Part shown: positions 1 through 9,076 of the stretch, one piece after another
Numbering within the stretch: position 1 is the stretch's first letter
How the letters are laid out: the number at the start of each line of letters is the position of its first letter
Assembly: GCF_016427535.1 (NCBI RefSeq)
Contig: NZ_JAELXV010000001.1
Location: forward strand, 1-64,000
From: Hymenobacter sp. BT559
GTDB lineage: Bacteria > Bacteroidota > Bacteroidia > Cytophagales > Hymenobacteraceae
Direction of reading: 5' to 3'
DNA: 64,000 nucleotides
Made by a program: the position numbers and the translations under genes
The notes under the pieces: generated by a model
Database searches by the model: none
Seen by the model: the letters and a program-made list of their open reading frames with translations, nothing else
What the model was told of the DNA's origin: nothing

Positions 1-62
1 CGGTGCGCCTATGGTACTGCCTTCACCGGTGGGAGAGTCGGTCGCCGCCAACTTTACAACGA

Positions 63-111
63 GAGAGCCCCCTGCCCCTGCGCTTTGACCAGCGCCCGGC
101 AGGGGGCTCTC
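63..111. terminator. Strong hairpin, probable terminator
   Basis: A GC-rich inverted repeat: GAGAGCCCCCTGCC-type left arm (about 63-76) and its complement (98-111) around a loop of about 20 nt, followed by a short T-containing stretch. It most likely ends transcription of a gene left of the window. From 112 to 319 the DNA is AT-rich and I see no gene. Confidence 0.6.
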
Positions 112-319
112 CGCGTTTTAGCCCGTCCCGCCTTCAATCTCTTGATGAGGTGCTTTTAGAAGGATGAGTGAAAAACTCGAGTAGGAGATTTACTGTTATA
201 TTCTACCATGGAAACGCTATAAGCTAAAATGATTCTGTTTAGTGTGGGAAGAATAAACAGCTTACTTTTAGTGTTAAGCTACTAATATTCGCCAGGTAGC
301 GAAGCAGGCTTGATAGCAT

Positions 320-2386
320 ATGCAGGTTTTATATCCAGGTTTTTTATGGGGATTACTAGCGATTTGTATTCCAGTAATCATCCACTTGTTGCAGCTACGG
401 CGACCGCAACGTGTTGTATTTACGAACACTAGCTTTATCAAAGCTGTAGAGCTAACTACAATGCGTCGTCGGCGCTTGCAGGAGTTAGTAGTATTGCTCA
501 CTAGAGTACTAGCAGTAATATTCCTAGTGCTGATTTTCTGTCAGCCTTTTATTCCTGCTGCTGAGCAAGACAAGCGGATTGCGGGGCAGGCTATTTCAGT
601 CATAGTGGACAATTCGCTAAGCATGCAAGTACCTTCCATGCAGAGGCGTGCCCTATTGCAGGAAGCTGTTGCAGGAGCTCAACTGCTCGGTCGAGGAGCG
701 GGAAGCGCTAACCGGTTTCTATTGCCCAGGCAGGCAAAAGGTCAACTGAGCTACGCAGTGTATAACGCGAAGCTAGAAGCTATTCAGGCTGAACTAGGCA
801 AAACGTCTTGGGACGATGGTATCGCTTACCAACCCAATGCAGGTGAAGGGCAACAGCCTCTATATATTTTCTCGGACTTTCAGAGAAGCGCGGCGGGTCG
901 GGCCGCTTTAGAAAGGCTACCTGCAGATGCTAATATGGTGCTAGTCCCTCAGCAGGGGCGTAGCGTCGGCAATATTTATGTTGATAGTACTTGGCTAGAT
1001 GATGCGTTTGTACGCACACGAGTTAATATAGGCTTACACATCCGCTTGCGGAATGGAGGTACTGAACGGATTGAAGATTGCCCAGTGAAAGTATTGATTG
1101 GGCAGCAGCAAGTGGCTGCTTTTCGCGTAAGTGTAGCAGCAGGACAAACTACCACGACTGTAGTACAGGTACAGTTATCCGAGACTAAACTGGCTTTGGG
1201 GCGCATCGTTACAGAGGACACGCCGGTTACTTTCGACAACACGTATTATTTCACCCTGCAGCCAGCTACTACGATTCGGGTGTTGGAGATAGGCCCAGTG
1301 GCTTTAACTCAGCAAGCGTATGCCAATGAATCGTTATTTGCATATACCTTTACCAAGCCACAGCAAATAAATTATGCTAAGCTGCAACAAGCAAACTTAG
1401 TGTTATTAAGTGAGTTGGCACAGGTGGATGCAGGACTGCGCCAAGCACTGGTGCAGGTAGTGAAACGTGGCGGCAGTGTGGTGGTGGTACCTGCGGGCGA
1501 CGTGTTAAACCGTGCATCGTACCACCAGCTCTTTCAAGGTCTAGGTATCGGTAGTGAGCAGTGGAACAGCACTGGCACGAGCACTCCAGAACGCCAGGAA
1601 ATAGCCCTTCCAAATAAGAATACTCCCTTTTTCAAAGACGTTTTTGGTGCGCAGCCCCAGCGGGTGGCAATGCCCCAATCTGCACCTGTGCTGAGCTGGG
1701 GGCGCAATGGTACGGACATTTTGAGGCTACGGGCTGGCGATAGCTATCTGACGGAGTTTGAGAGCGGCAGTGGAAAGGTATTTGTGTTTGCGGCGCCGTT
1801 TGACCGGGCTTATTCGGATGTTATGGCACATGCACTGTTTGTGCCAGTACTATACCGCTTGGCGATGCTGAGCTACGAGGGTAATCAGCAGCCAGCCTAC
1901 CGGCTTACGGCAGCATCTGTGGCATTAGCAATACCTAGAGAGGAGCGCAGCAAATTAGAAACCGGAGCGGAGGCTACTATCCGATTAGTTCGGGATAGCG
2001 CGGTGTTTTTGCCAGCGCAGCGAATTCAGGGGGCAACAGTGCAGCTTAGCATTCCGGCGGAGATGACTACACCTGGCTTCTATGAGGTGCAGCGCCAAGG
2101 AAAGCGCCTGACGACTCTCGCTTTTAATGCAGATAAGCACGAATCAGAACTAGCAGCCTACTCGGCGGCTGAGCTACGCGAATTGATAGGACCAAACCAT
2201 CCGAATGTACGCGTACTAGATAATGGTCAACCGGAGGCAGTGGCCCGCTACCAGGCCGAGCAAACTGGGCAGCCACTATGGCGCTACTGCTTACTGCTCG
2301 TGCTGGCATGCCTGCTTATCGAGGTATTGGTGCTGCGCTTTGGTCGGCCTAGGGTGGCAGCGGCATCGCCTGCAGTAGCAGCTTAG
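320..2386 (+). CDS. BatA/vWA-type membrane protein
   Basis: A 688-aa membrane protein. The N-terminus (MQVLYPGFLWGLLAI, then LLQLRRPQ) is the double-membrane-segment BatA domain seen in Bacteroidota aerotolerance-type operons, with hydrophobic stretches at about residues 7-24 and 58-78. A von Willebrand A-like region follows; VDNSLSM fits the metal-binding DxSxS motif. A C-terminal membrane segment lies at about 657-677. The middle is therefore expected outside the cytoplasm. The two following genes point the same way and may be co-transcribed. The exact function of this family is not known; some members sit near MoxR ATPases, which are absent here. Confidence 0.8.
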   Translation: MQVLYPGFLWGLLAICIPVIIHLLQLRRPQRVVFTNTSFIKAVELTTMRRRRLQELVVLLTRVLAVIFLVLIFCQPFIPAAEQDKRIAGQAISVIVDNSLSMQVPSMQRRALLQEAVAGAQLLGRGAGSANRFLLPRQAKGQLSYAVYNAKLEAIQAELGKTSWDDGIAYQPNAGEGQQPLYIFSDFQRSAAGRAALERLPADANMVLVPQQGRSVGNIYVDSTWLDDAFVRTRVNIGLHIRLRNGGTERIEDCPVKVLIGQQQVAAFRVSVAAGQTTTTVVQVQLSETKLALGRIVTEDTPVTFDNTYYFTLQPATTIRVLEIGPVALTQQAYANESLFAYTFTKPQQINYAKLQQANLVLLSELAQVDAGLRQALVQVVKRGGSVVVVPAGDVLNRASYHQLFQGLGIGSEQWNSTGTSTPERQEIALPNKNTPFFKDVFGAQPQRVAMPQSAPVLSWGRNGTDILRLRAGDSYLTEFESGSGKVFVFAAPFDRAYSDVMAHALFVPVLYRLAMLSYEGNQQPAYRLTAASVALAIPREERSKLETGAEATIRLVRDSAVFLPAQRIQGATVQLSIPAEMTTPGFYEVQRQGKRLTTLAFNADKHESELAAYSAAELRELIGPNHPNVRVLDNGQPEAVARYQAEQTGQPLWRYCLLLVLACLLIEVLVLRFGRPRVAAASPAVAA

Positions 2387-2438
2387 GTATGGCGGCGGAG
2401 CGGCGGTTGTATCTTGCCGGCTCGATAGTATCTACTTT

Positions 2439-2999
2439 ATGTTGCCTTCAAATGAACCAGTCCGTAGCTCATCAGGTACGGCTGTACGGTCAGGAGCCGT
2501 AGGCCGCCTAGGTTTGCGCTTTGGCCTCGCAGCGGGCCTAGTATGTGGGGCATGGCTGTTATTTCTATATTTTACTGGTAATGAGCCGTTTAGTCCTAAG
2601 CAGATAATGGGGCTATTGGTTGTGCCGTTTGCGGCCGCGGCCAGCCAATGGCTACTGCGCCGCGAGGCCGCGCCCGGCCGGCCAGGGGTGGGGCGGGCCT
2701 TAGCCGTTGGTGGCTTAACGGTGCTGCTGGCGGCGGTGCTGGCAGCTGTTAGTACCTGGGGGCTGGCTACTGCATTGGGTGATAAAGCCTTAGCTTACAG
2801 CCGGGCCGAGCTAATTGAGATAACTCGGGTACAGCAACGCATACGGCCGAAAGAAAAGCGTAATGCGCAATTTGAAAAAAAGGAGCTTGAGCAGGCGGCC
2901 GCGCTCTCAAAAGCAGACTTGGCGCGGGGCACTTTCACTTGGACGCTGCTCCTAGGTATGATGGGAGCAATACCGGCTGGTATATTTCTGCGCAAATAA
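2439..2999 (+). CDS. DUF4199-like integral membrane protein
   Basis: 186 aa with four predicted membrane helices, at about residues 25-47, 55-70, 88-110 and 166-184, and a charged segment at about 120-160 before the last helix. This layout is that of the Bacteroidota DUF4199 family. It starts 52 nt after the BatA-type gene and is followed 42 nt later by a second protein of the same architecture. The first 22 residues are Ser/Thr-rich and non-hydrophobic. Role unknown. The assignment rests on topology and context. Confidence 0.65.
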   Translation: MLPSNEPVRSSSGTAVRSGAVGRLGLRFGLAAGLVCGAWLLFLYFTGNEPFSPKQIMGLLVVPFAAAASQWLLRREAAPGRPGVGRALAVGGLTVLLAAVLAAVSTWGLATALGDKALAYSRAELIEITRVQQRIRPKEKRNAQFEKKELEQAAALSKADLARGTFTWTLLLGMMGAIPAGIFLRK

Positions 3000-3041
3000 T
3001 TCTGAAATAGTACACTTTACCTCACCTTCAAGCCCTGTTCT

Positions 3042-3572
3042 ATGGAAACCTCTACTGCCTCTACTCCGGTTACACCTACCAGCGTAGGTATGCGCTACGG
3101 CCTGATAATAGGGCTTGTGAGCATTATCGTCTCTTTTCTACTAAACGTGACGCACTTGGAGCAATCGCCAGCCAAGTGGCTATCGATGGTAGTCTTAATC
3201 GGTGGTATTATTCTGGCACAAAAAGCTTTTCGGCACGCTAACGGAGAGTTTATGAGTTATGGGCAGGGGCTAGGCGTTGGTATGGTGCTTACGGCCGTTT
3301 CGTCGGTGCTGGGCGCTATTTTTTCGTATTTCTACGTCGCATTTATCGACCCCGAAATGCCGGCGCGCATTCTGGAGAAAGGTCGGGCAGACCTGGAAGC
3401 TCGGGGAAATATGAGCGATGCCCAAATTGACCAAGCTATGCACTGGACAGCTATGTTTGTGCAAGGCCCTGCTTTAGTGGCCATCGCGTTGGTAGGAGGG
3501 CTGATTATGGGCTTGATAGTGTCGCTGATAACGGCGGCCATTCTTAAAAATCCGAAACCTGAATTTGAATAA
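3042..3572 (+). CDS. DUF4199 family membrane protein
   Basis: 176 aa. A short Thr-rich N-terminus precedes four hydrophobic helices: about 20-37, 48-60, 75-100 and 143-168. The segment between helices 3 and 4 is polar and carries the DPEMPARILEKGRADLE stretch, which resembles the conserved loop of DUF4199 proteins. It lies next to a glycosyltransferase gene whose TTG start overlaps its end by 8 nt, so the two are probably translationally coupled. Function unknown. Confidence 0.75.
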   Translation: METSTASTPVTPTSVGMRYGLIIGLVSIIVSFLLNVTHLEQSPAKWLSMVVLIGGIILAQKAFRHANGEFMSYGQGLGVGMVLTAVSSVLGAIFSYFYVAFIDPEMPARILEKGRADLEARGNMSDAQIDQAMHWTAMFVQGPALVAIALVGGLIMGLIVSLITAAILKNPKPEFE

Positions 3573-4539
3573 GCCGGCTGCTTTTCCGGTGGAGATTTCC
3601 ATCGTAATTCCCTTACTAAACGAAGCTGAGTCGTTGCCCGAGCTTACGCGTTGGATAGCGCGGGTGCTCACGGCGCGCGGGCTATCGTATGAAGTTATCT
3701 TAATCGACGACGGCTCGACTGACGATTCGTGGGCGGTGGTTGAGGCCCTAGCTGGCCAGGATATGGCCCTGCGGGGCATCCGCTTCAACCGCAACTATGG
3801 CAAGTCGGCGGCGCTGAATGTAGGCTTTGCGGCAGCCCTAGGGCGGGTAGTGTGCACCATGGATGCCGACTTGCAGGACTCACCTGAGGAACTGCCCGAG
3901 CTCTACCGCATGATAACCGAAGACCACTACGACTTGGTGAGCGGCTGGAAGCAGAAGCGCTACGACCCATTGTCGAAGACTATCCCGACTAAGCTATTTA
4001 ACGCCGCTACGCGGGCCATTTCGGGCATTCAGCTGCACGATTTTAACTGCGGCCTTAAAGCCTACGACCAGCGTGTAGTAAAGGCGATTGAGGTGTATGG
4101 TGAAATGCACCGCTACATCCCTGTTATTGCGAAGTGGAACGGCTTCAAGAAGATAGGTGAGAAGGTGGTGCAGCACCAGGAGCGCAAGTATGGCGTAACC
4201 AAGTTTGGGCTGGAGCGCTTCATCTTTGGCTTTCTGGATTTGGCCAGTATCACCTTCGTGGGAAAGTTTCGGCGGCGGCCGATGCACTTTTTTGGTACGC
4301 TGGGTACATTATCATTCCTAATCGGTACGATACTGACGCTGTGGCTGGTGGGCGAGAAGTGGTGGCTAGCTATTCATAACCTCAAGGCGCGAAACGTGAC
4401 CGACCAGCCTCTGTTTTTTCTGGCGCTAGTGGCTGTGATAATCGGGATGCAGCTCTTCTTAGCAGGCTTCCTAGGTGAGCTGGTGCAGCTAAACGGGCCC
4501 AAGCGCAACGATTACTTAGTGCGAGAAACCCTGCGATGA
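3565..4539 (+). CDS. Glycosyltransferase family 2, DPM1/GtrB-like
   Basis: 324 aa. The GT-A fold begins at once (SIVIPLLNEAESLPEL). VILIDDGSTDDS (about 45-56) and the DADLQD metal and nucleotide-sugar motif (100-105) are intact. Two C-terminal membrane helices (about 243-262 and 284-305) match enzymes that transfer sugar from a nucleotide donor to a polyprenyl phosphate at the inner membrane. The start is TTG, overlapping the stop of the upstream gene by 8 nt; no in-frame ATG lies before the catalytic domain. The downstream glycosyltransferase overlaps by 4 nt (ATGA), so this is an operon. Confidence 0.9.
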   Translation: MNKPAAFPVEISIVIPLLNEAESLPELTRWIARVLTARGLSYEVILIDDGSTDDSWAVVEALAGQDMALRGIRFNRNYGKSAALNVGFAAALGRVVCTMDADLQDSPEELPELYRMITEDHYDLVSGWKQKRYDPLSKTIPTKLFNAATRAISGIQLHDFNCGLKAYDQRVVKAIEVYGEMHRYIPVIAKWNGFKKIGEKVVQHQERKYGVTKFGLERFIFGFLDLASITFVGKFRRRPMHFFGTLGTLSFLIGTILTLWLVGEKWWLAIHNLKARNVTDQPLFFLALVAVIIGMQLFLAGFLGELVQLNGPKRNDYLVRETLR

Positions 4540-5666
4540 ACGTCGTAATTATCGGGCCGGCCTACCCCTTGCGGGGAGGATTAGCAACGTACAACGAGCG
4601 GCTGGCGCGGGCTTTTCAAGCGGCTGGCGACCGGGTGCGCATCGTTACGTTTTCGTTGCAGTATCCTGATTTTTTGTTTCCAGGGCAAACGCAGTTTAGC
4701 ACTGAGCCGGGGCCTACTGCTATTGATATTGAGGTAAGTATTAACTCAGTAAACCCTTTGACCTGGTGGCAGGTAGGCCGCAAGCTGCGGCGTGAGCGGC
4801 CCGACTTAGTCATCTTTCGGTTCTGGCTGCCCTTTATGGGGCCGGCCCTAGGTACGATAGCGCGGCTCGTGCGCGGCAATGGCCACACCCGCGTAGTGGC
4901 AATTACCGACAACGTAATTCCGCACGAAAAGCGGCCGGGTGACGGGCCGCTGACGCGCTATTTTCTGAGTGCCTGCGATGGGTTTGTGACCATGAGCCGA
5001 AGCGTACTCACCGATTTGCAGGCCCTAGGGTACGCAAAGAAGCCGGCGCTGTACCGGCCCCACCCATTGTACGACAATTTTGGGCCGGCCAAGCCCAAAG
5101 CTGAAGCGCTGGCCGCGCTGGGGCTGGCGGCTCAGTTCAAGTACGTGCTTTTTTTTGGGTTTATTCGGGCCTATAAAGGCTTAGATATTTTGCTGGAAGC
5201 GATGGCTGACCCGAGGGTGGCCGCACTGCCGGTGAAGCTGCTCATTGCGGGTGAGTTTTACGAGGACGCCGCGCCTTATGAGGCGCTCATTCAGAAGCAC
5301 CACCTAGAAAGCCGCCTAGTACGGGCTACCGATTTTATTCCTAATGAGCAAGTAGTAAACTACTTCGGGGCGGCTGATATCGTTATTCAGCCCTACAAGC
5401 ACGCCACGCAAAGCGGCGTGTCGCAGGTGGCCTACCACTTCGGCCGGCCCATGCTGGTGACCGACGTGGGGGGGCTAGCCGAGCTTATTCCCGACGGGGT
5501 GGTCGGCTACGTGGTGCCGCCCACGGCCACGGCCATCGCCGACGCGCTGGTTGATTTCTACACCCATGACCGGGAAGAAACCTTTGCGGCGGGTGTGCGA
5601 CAAGAAGCCCGCAAGTTTTCGTGGGAGGTAATGGTGGCCGCCCTCAAAGAAGTGGCTGCTACGTAG
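4536..5666 (+). CDS. Glycosyltransferase family 4 (GT-B)
   Basis: 376 aa. The N-terminal Rossmann half starts with VVIIGPAYPLRGGLATYNERL, the glycine-rich acceptor-site signature of GT4 enzymes. The C-terminal half has YVLFFGFIRAYKGLDILLEA and a late QSGVSQVAYHFGRPMLVTD segment, which fits the donor-sugar site. No membrane segment or signal peptide. It is coupled to the GT2 gene through ATGA and likely acts in assembly of a surface glycan or glycolipid. It ends 2 nt from the end of the oppositely oriented GT9 gene, so the two converge with almost no spacer. Confidence 0.9.
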   Translation: MNVVIIGPAYPLRGGLATYNERLARAFQAAGDRVRIVTFSLQYPDFLFPGQTQFSTEPGPTAIDIEVSINSVNPLTWWQVGRKLRRERPDLVIFRFWLPFMGPALGTIARLVRGNGHTRVVAITDNVIPHEKRPGDGPLTRYFLSACDGFVTMSRSVLTDLQALGYAKKPALYRPHPLYDNFGPAKPKAEALAALGLAAQFKYVLFFGFIRAYKGLDILLEAMADPRVAALPVKLLIAGEFYEDAAPYEALIQKHHLESRLVRATDFIPNEQVVNYFGAADIVIQPYKHATQSGVSQVAYHFGRPMLVTDVGGLAELIPDGVVGYVVPPTATAIADALVDFYTHDREETFAAGVRQEARKFSWEVMVAALKEVAAT

Positions 5667-5668
5667 CC

Positions 5669-6886
5669 CTAGGCTTGCATAGGCACTTCAGATGGCGCTA
5701 CGGGCACACTCTCTAGCACAGCCCGGAATACCTTATCAGCCGGCAACTCTTCCATGCAGCTGGTGCCCAGGCGGCAGGTACCCCGATAAAAGCACACACA
5801 CTGGCGATTGGGCTGCACAATTTGGCCGCGGCCGTAGAGGTCAAACTCGTGCGGGTTGAAGATGTTGTTCATCAAGATGGTAGGCTTGCCGAGGGCGATG
5901 CTGATGTGCATACCCATCGTAACCTGCGTCACAATACCGGCCATCTGGTGCATGAGGTTGATGAACTGCGGCAGCGGAAAGGTACCTAGGTAGGCCGCGC
6001 CGGTGGCGGCGTGTAGCTCTAGGTTGCGGGGGTGCTCGGCCTCGCCGCCCAGCAGCACGGGCGCGTAGCCAGCGGCTTGCAGCTCGGTAATGAGCGCAAT
6101 CCACTTCTCGGTGCTCCAGAGGCGGGTGGTCCAGCGATCGCCGCAGCCCGTGTTGAGGCCGATGCGCGGGCCCGCCGCGGCGGGCGGCAGGGCGTGCCAG
6201 TCGTAGCCCTTGTCCTCGTGCGTATCAAAGACGTACTCCTCACCCCGAAAATCGAAGCCGCACAGTTCGAATATTTCCTGCACGTAGGGCTTGGTATTGC
6301 CCAAGCTCAGCTGGTCGAACACACCCGTGAGGTACTTGTGGTCGGCTAGGTTATTGATGGGCCAGGGCACACCATCGTAGGGGCGCAGGGTGTAGCCAAA
6401 CTTAGCCTCGGCCTGCACATTGAGCAGCAAGGCGCAGGCTTCTTTTTCCTTATCGAGGTTGATGGCGATGTCGAACTGCCGGGCTTGCAACTGCAAAACG
6501 CTAGCGTAGTCAAGCTTCAAGATTTCCTCTACTTCGCGCTGGGGCAAGATGGCCGGCGTGAGCGTGAGCCAGGTAATGTAGCAGCCTGGGTATTCTTGCC
6601 GTAGGCGCCGCAGCAGCGGCGTGGTGCGAATAACATCGCCAATAGCCCCGAGCTTGATGAGCAGGATGCGCTTAGTAACTGGGTCATACACTGGGCAGTC
6701 GCCACACATATACCCATGCTCCTTGTTGGGACGGCAAGGTAGGTCGCCGCGGTAAAAGCGGCAGTCGGGGCGAACGGGGATGTCGTGAAGAAACTCAGGC
6801 ACGCGGCAGGAATGAAGTTGCAAGCCCCAAAAATAAGAGCCCCCGGCCATCGCCCTCGCCAAGACGTGGGAAATAGCCGGGAGCAA
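5669..6886 (-). CDS. Glycosyltransferase family 9, heptosyltransferase-like
   Basis: 405 aa. The core starts at RILLIKLGAIGDVIRTTPLL (about residue 73), the hallmark of ADP-heptose:LPS heptosyltransferases, and continues with GLNTGCGDRWTTRLW and a late GTFPLPQFINLMHQ segment typical of the donor half. Unusual are Cys clusters at both ends: before the core (CRFYRGDLPC, then CGDC) and near the C-terminus (CVCFYRGTCRLGTSC), which could bind metal. The start is uncertain: ATG at 6886 is the longest choice, while a GTG near 6802 or the ATG at 6847 would remove a poorly conserved-looking leader. It likely adds a sugar to a surface glycolipid together with the facing GT2/GT4 pair. Confidence 0.85.
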   Translation of the reverse strand: MLPAISHVLARAMAGGSYFWGLQLHSCRVPEFLHDIPVRPDCRFYRGDLPCRPNKEHGYMCGDCPVYDPVTKRILLIKLGAIGDVIRTTPLLRRLRQEYPGCYITWLTLTPAILPQREVEEILKLDYASVLQLQARQFDIAINLDKEKEACALLLNVQAEAKFGYTLRPYDGVPWPINNLADHKYLTGVFDQLSLGNTKPYVQEIFELCGFDFRGEEYVFDTHEDKGYDWHALPPAAAGPRIGLNTGCGDRWTTRLWSTEKWIALITELQAAGYAPVLLGGEAEHPRNLELHAATGAAYLGTFPLPQFINLMHQMAGIVTQVTMGMHISIALGKPTILMNNIFNPHEFDLYGRGQIVQPNRQCVCFYRGTCRLGTSCMEELPADKVFRAVLESVPVAPSEVPMQA

Positions 6887-6931
6887 CGACAGTATCAGCG
6901 GTTGCGAAAAGTGCCAGGCAGTAAGCAGGAC

Positions 6932-8578
6932 CTAGGGCGTAGTAGGCGCAGGTGCTGGAACAGCAGCGGGCTCGGTAAGAGGTGGGGCAGGAGCCGATGG
7001 CTCGGCAAGAGCTGGTGGCGCGGGCGGCAGGGCCGGGGCAGGTATGGGGCAGCCCTTAGAGGCCCACGTGCCTTTTTCGCGGGGGCACTTGTCGTATTTG
7101 TTGCTCACCAGGTCGCCGTCGCGGTCTTTGCGGTGGGGGCGGTGCAGCGCTAGCCCCACGCCAAAGTACACGTCGGCGCCAGTGGTACTAGTGAGGCCAA
7201 CCAAGCCGCCTAGGTTGTCAGAACCCACGATAACGGGACCTAGGCGCAGCATGGCGCCCACTTGCAGCTTGCGGTAGTTGTTGGCTAGGATGACCGGCAC
7301 GGCTACCTCAAGGTGGCTGAACTCGACCCGGGGCGTGAGGGCCAGCGAACTGACACTGCGGCTACCGACAGTGCGCGTGGGCAGCAGGTTCTGTGTCCAG
7401 AGCAAGCCCGCGTACAAGTGGTTGAGCAAGCGGTAGTCGGCCGTGAGGCGCAGGGTAGCGGGGAGGTAGCTCGTAAACTGGCTGCTTTGCTCGCGCAGCC
7501 CCACCAGGCGCTCGATGCTAGGCGTGAGGGTGTTGAGGTTGGTAAAGGAAATAGTATCAAGCTGCCCAAGCTGCACGACACGGTCGTTGGCCAGGGTGGC
7601 TTGGCGCACGTGCCGCTCGCTTTGGTAGCGCACGGCCCCTAGGTCGGTGAGGGCTAGGCCCAGGCGCAGGCGGTATTTATTGCGCGAGTCATCGAGCAGC
7701 GTGGTGCCATCCATCTGGTAGTGGTAGCGTTCGTAATAAGGCCGCCACTCGTAGGTGACGCCGATGTCGGCACCATAGCCGCGGCCCAGGCGCTGGCCGC
7801 CATAGAGCGTGCCCAGCCCAAAGCCACTTTGCTGGTAGTAGTCGTTGGCACCGGCGTAGGCGTAGCTCACGTTGGGGTTGCGGAGCTGAATGCTGTCGCT
7901 CCCGTACACCTGGTAGCCAGTGCCTGCGTTGTGCAGGTAGGCCCCGCCCAGCCCCACGAGGTACTTTACGGTGAGCCCGCCCTTGAAGAAGTGCGTGGTA
8001 TTGGGCGTGAACGTGCGGGCGTAGGTGAAGGCAAACTCGTGGAAGCTATTGGCATCGATATTAAAGCCGTTGTCGGTGAGCACGCGGTCAGCTAAACCTA
8101 AATCCTCGGCATCACCAAGGCCTTGGTACGCCAGTCGGGCCAAGTTTTCACTCACGTTGCTGAACTGCACAAAGGCTCGCACCCGGTTGGTAAGTGCAAT
8201 GGCCGAGCGCGGCCCCAGCGTCAGCATGAGGGAAGGCAGGCGCGCTTCTATGCTGGCGCTACCAAACTTGGCATCGCCCGTAAGCTGCTCACTTAAGTAC
8301 TCGCGCTGAAATTGAAAGCCCTGCGCCCACGGCCGCTGTGGCAAGTCGAGCTGCACATACGTGTTGTAGAAATTGGCACCGCCCCCTCCTAGGTTGAGAT
8401 ACGCGCGGTGGCGGGCATCGGCAATAGTGCTCGGGTTGAGGTAGACATTGTTAGTGCCTCCGTAGTTGCTTTGGGCTAAGCCCAGCCAGCCTTGGGCCGC
8501 CGCTGGCTGGGCGGCAAGTAGCCCCACGAGCAATATCCCAGCGCGGACGCCGGGTAATAGGGTAAAGTAGCTAGTCAT
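6932..8578 (-). CDS. DUF5723-like outer-membrane beta-barrel protein
   Basis: 548 aa with a signal peptide (cleavage near AQPAAAQ). Many short aromatic-ended strands suggest a beta-barrel. Near the C-terminus DRDGDLVSNKYDKCP resembles a thrombospondin type 3 calcium-binding repeat, the usual link to an OmpA domain in this family. Here the protein stops after a 40-residue Pro/Ala tail and no OmpA domain follows, so it is short for that architecture. It lies 45 nt upstream of the GT9 gene on the same strand. Likely located in the outer membrane; substrate unknown. Confidence 0.75.
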   Translation of the reverse strand: MTSYFTLLPGVRAGILLVGLLAAQPAAAQGWLGLAQSNYGGTNNVYLNPSTIADARHRAYLNLGGGGANFYNTYVQLDLPQRPWAQGFQFQREYLSEQLTGDAKFGSASIEARLPSLMLTLGPRSAIALTNRVRAFVQFSNVSENLARLAYQGLGDAEDLGLADRVLTDNGFNIDANSFHEFAFTYARTFTPNTTHFFKGGLTVKYLVGLGGAYLHNAGTGYQVYGSDSIQLRNPNVSYAYAGANDYYQQSGFGLGTLYGGQRLGRGYGADIGVTYEWRPYYERYHYQMDGTTLLDDSRNKYRLRLGLALTDLGAVRYQSERHVRQATLANDRVVQLGQLDTISFTNLNTLTPSIERLVGLREQSSQFTSYLPATLRLTADYRLLNHLYAGLLWTQNLLPTRTVGSRSVSSLALTPRVEFSHLEVAVPVILANNYRKLQVGAMLRLGPVIVGSDNLGGLVGLTSTTGADVYFGVGLALHRPHRKDRDGDLVSNKYDKCPREKGTWASKGCPIPAPALPPAPPALAEPSAPAPPLTEPAAVPAPAPTTP

Positions 8579-8608
8579 CAGTAGGAAGTAAAAAAGGCGG
8601 GGCGATGC

Positions 8609-8785
8609 CTACTGAGCGAGTAGAATATGCGAGGCCAGGTGGGCGCTAGGTGAGCGCAGACCAAGCTTCCCGGTTAGGTTTAGCACCTGTGCATAGGCAA
8701 GGGCCAATGGCACGAGGTTAGTGACCCTGGCTGCCATCCAGCAGCCAAGAGGGTAGGGAGCACATGCAGTAGTAGAATTGCTCAT
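8609..8785 (-). CDS. Possible 58-aa small protein
   Basis: An ATG-to-TAG frame of 58 codons starting at 8785 and ending 30 nt before the DUF5723 gene start, so the two could share a message. The product has one moderately hydrophobic stretch (VTNLVPLALAYAQVLNL). Codons are GC-rich in the third position, as in neighbouring genes. No family is recognised. It could be chance. Confidence 0.3.
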   Translation of the reverse strand: MSNSTTACAPYPLGCWMAARVTNLVPLALAYAQVLNLTGKLGLRSPSAHLASHILLAQ

Positions 8786-8845
8786 AAGTAAGCGGAAAAA
8801 GAGGGTGAATAGAAACCTAAAAATCCTCGCTTACTTTATAAATAA

Positions 8846-8930
8846 AAATACCTAAATTTGGGTATTTCTAAGTTTGATAAGTGCCTACGTGCTAGCGCCG
8901 TTGCATGGGCAATACCCTTAGTTGGGTATT
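8846..8930. promoter_or_regulatory. Two related palindromes upstream of the LuxR-type gene
   Basis: Two inverted repeats with the same half-site. The first has arms AAATACC (8846-8852) and GGTATTT (8861-8867). The second has arms AATACCC (8911-8917) and GGGTATT (8924-8930), followed by a T-run. They lie in the divergent intergenic region between a leftward pair of genes and the rightward LuxR-type gene. They may be a paired operator; the second could also act as a weak terminator. No further gene is seen in 8786-9076. Confidence 0.45.
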
Positions 8931-9076
8931 TTTTGGCACCGCTGCGGAGGCTGCTCTCAAAGCAAGCCTCCGCAGCAATACATGCGTGCATCGGTGCGCT
9001 AGCTATACGTTAGCTTTTTTCCTTCTCAACCGACCCTAGGGGCTCGAATGTCCTTAGTTAGCAACACGCGCCCACT

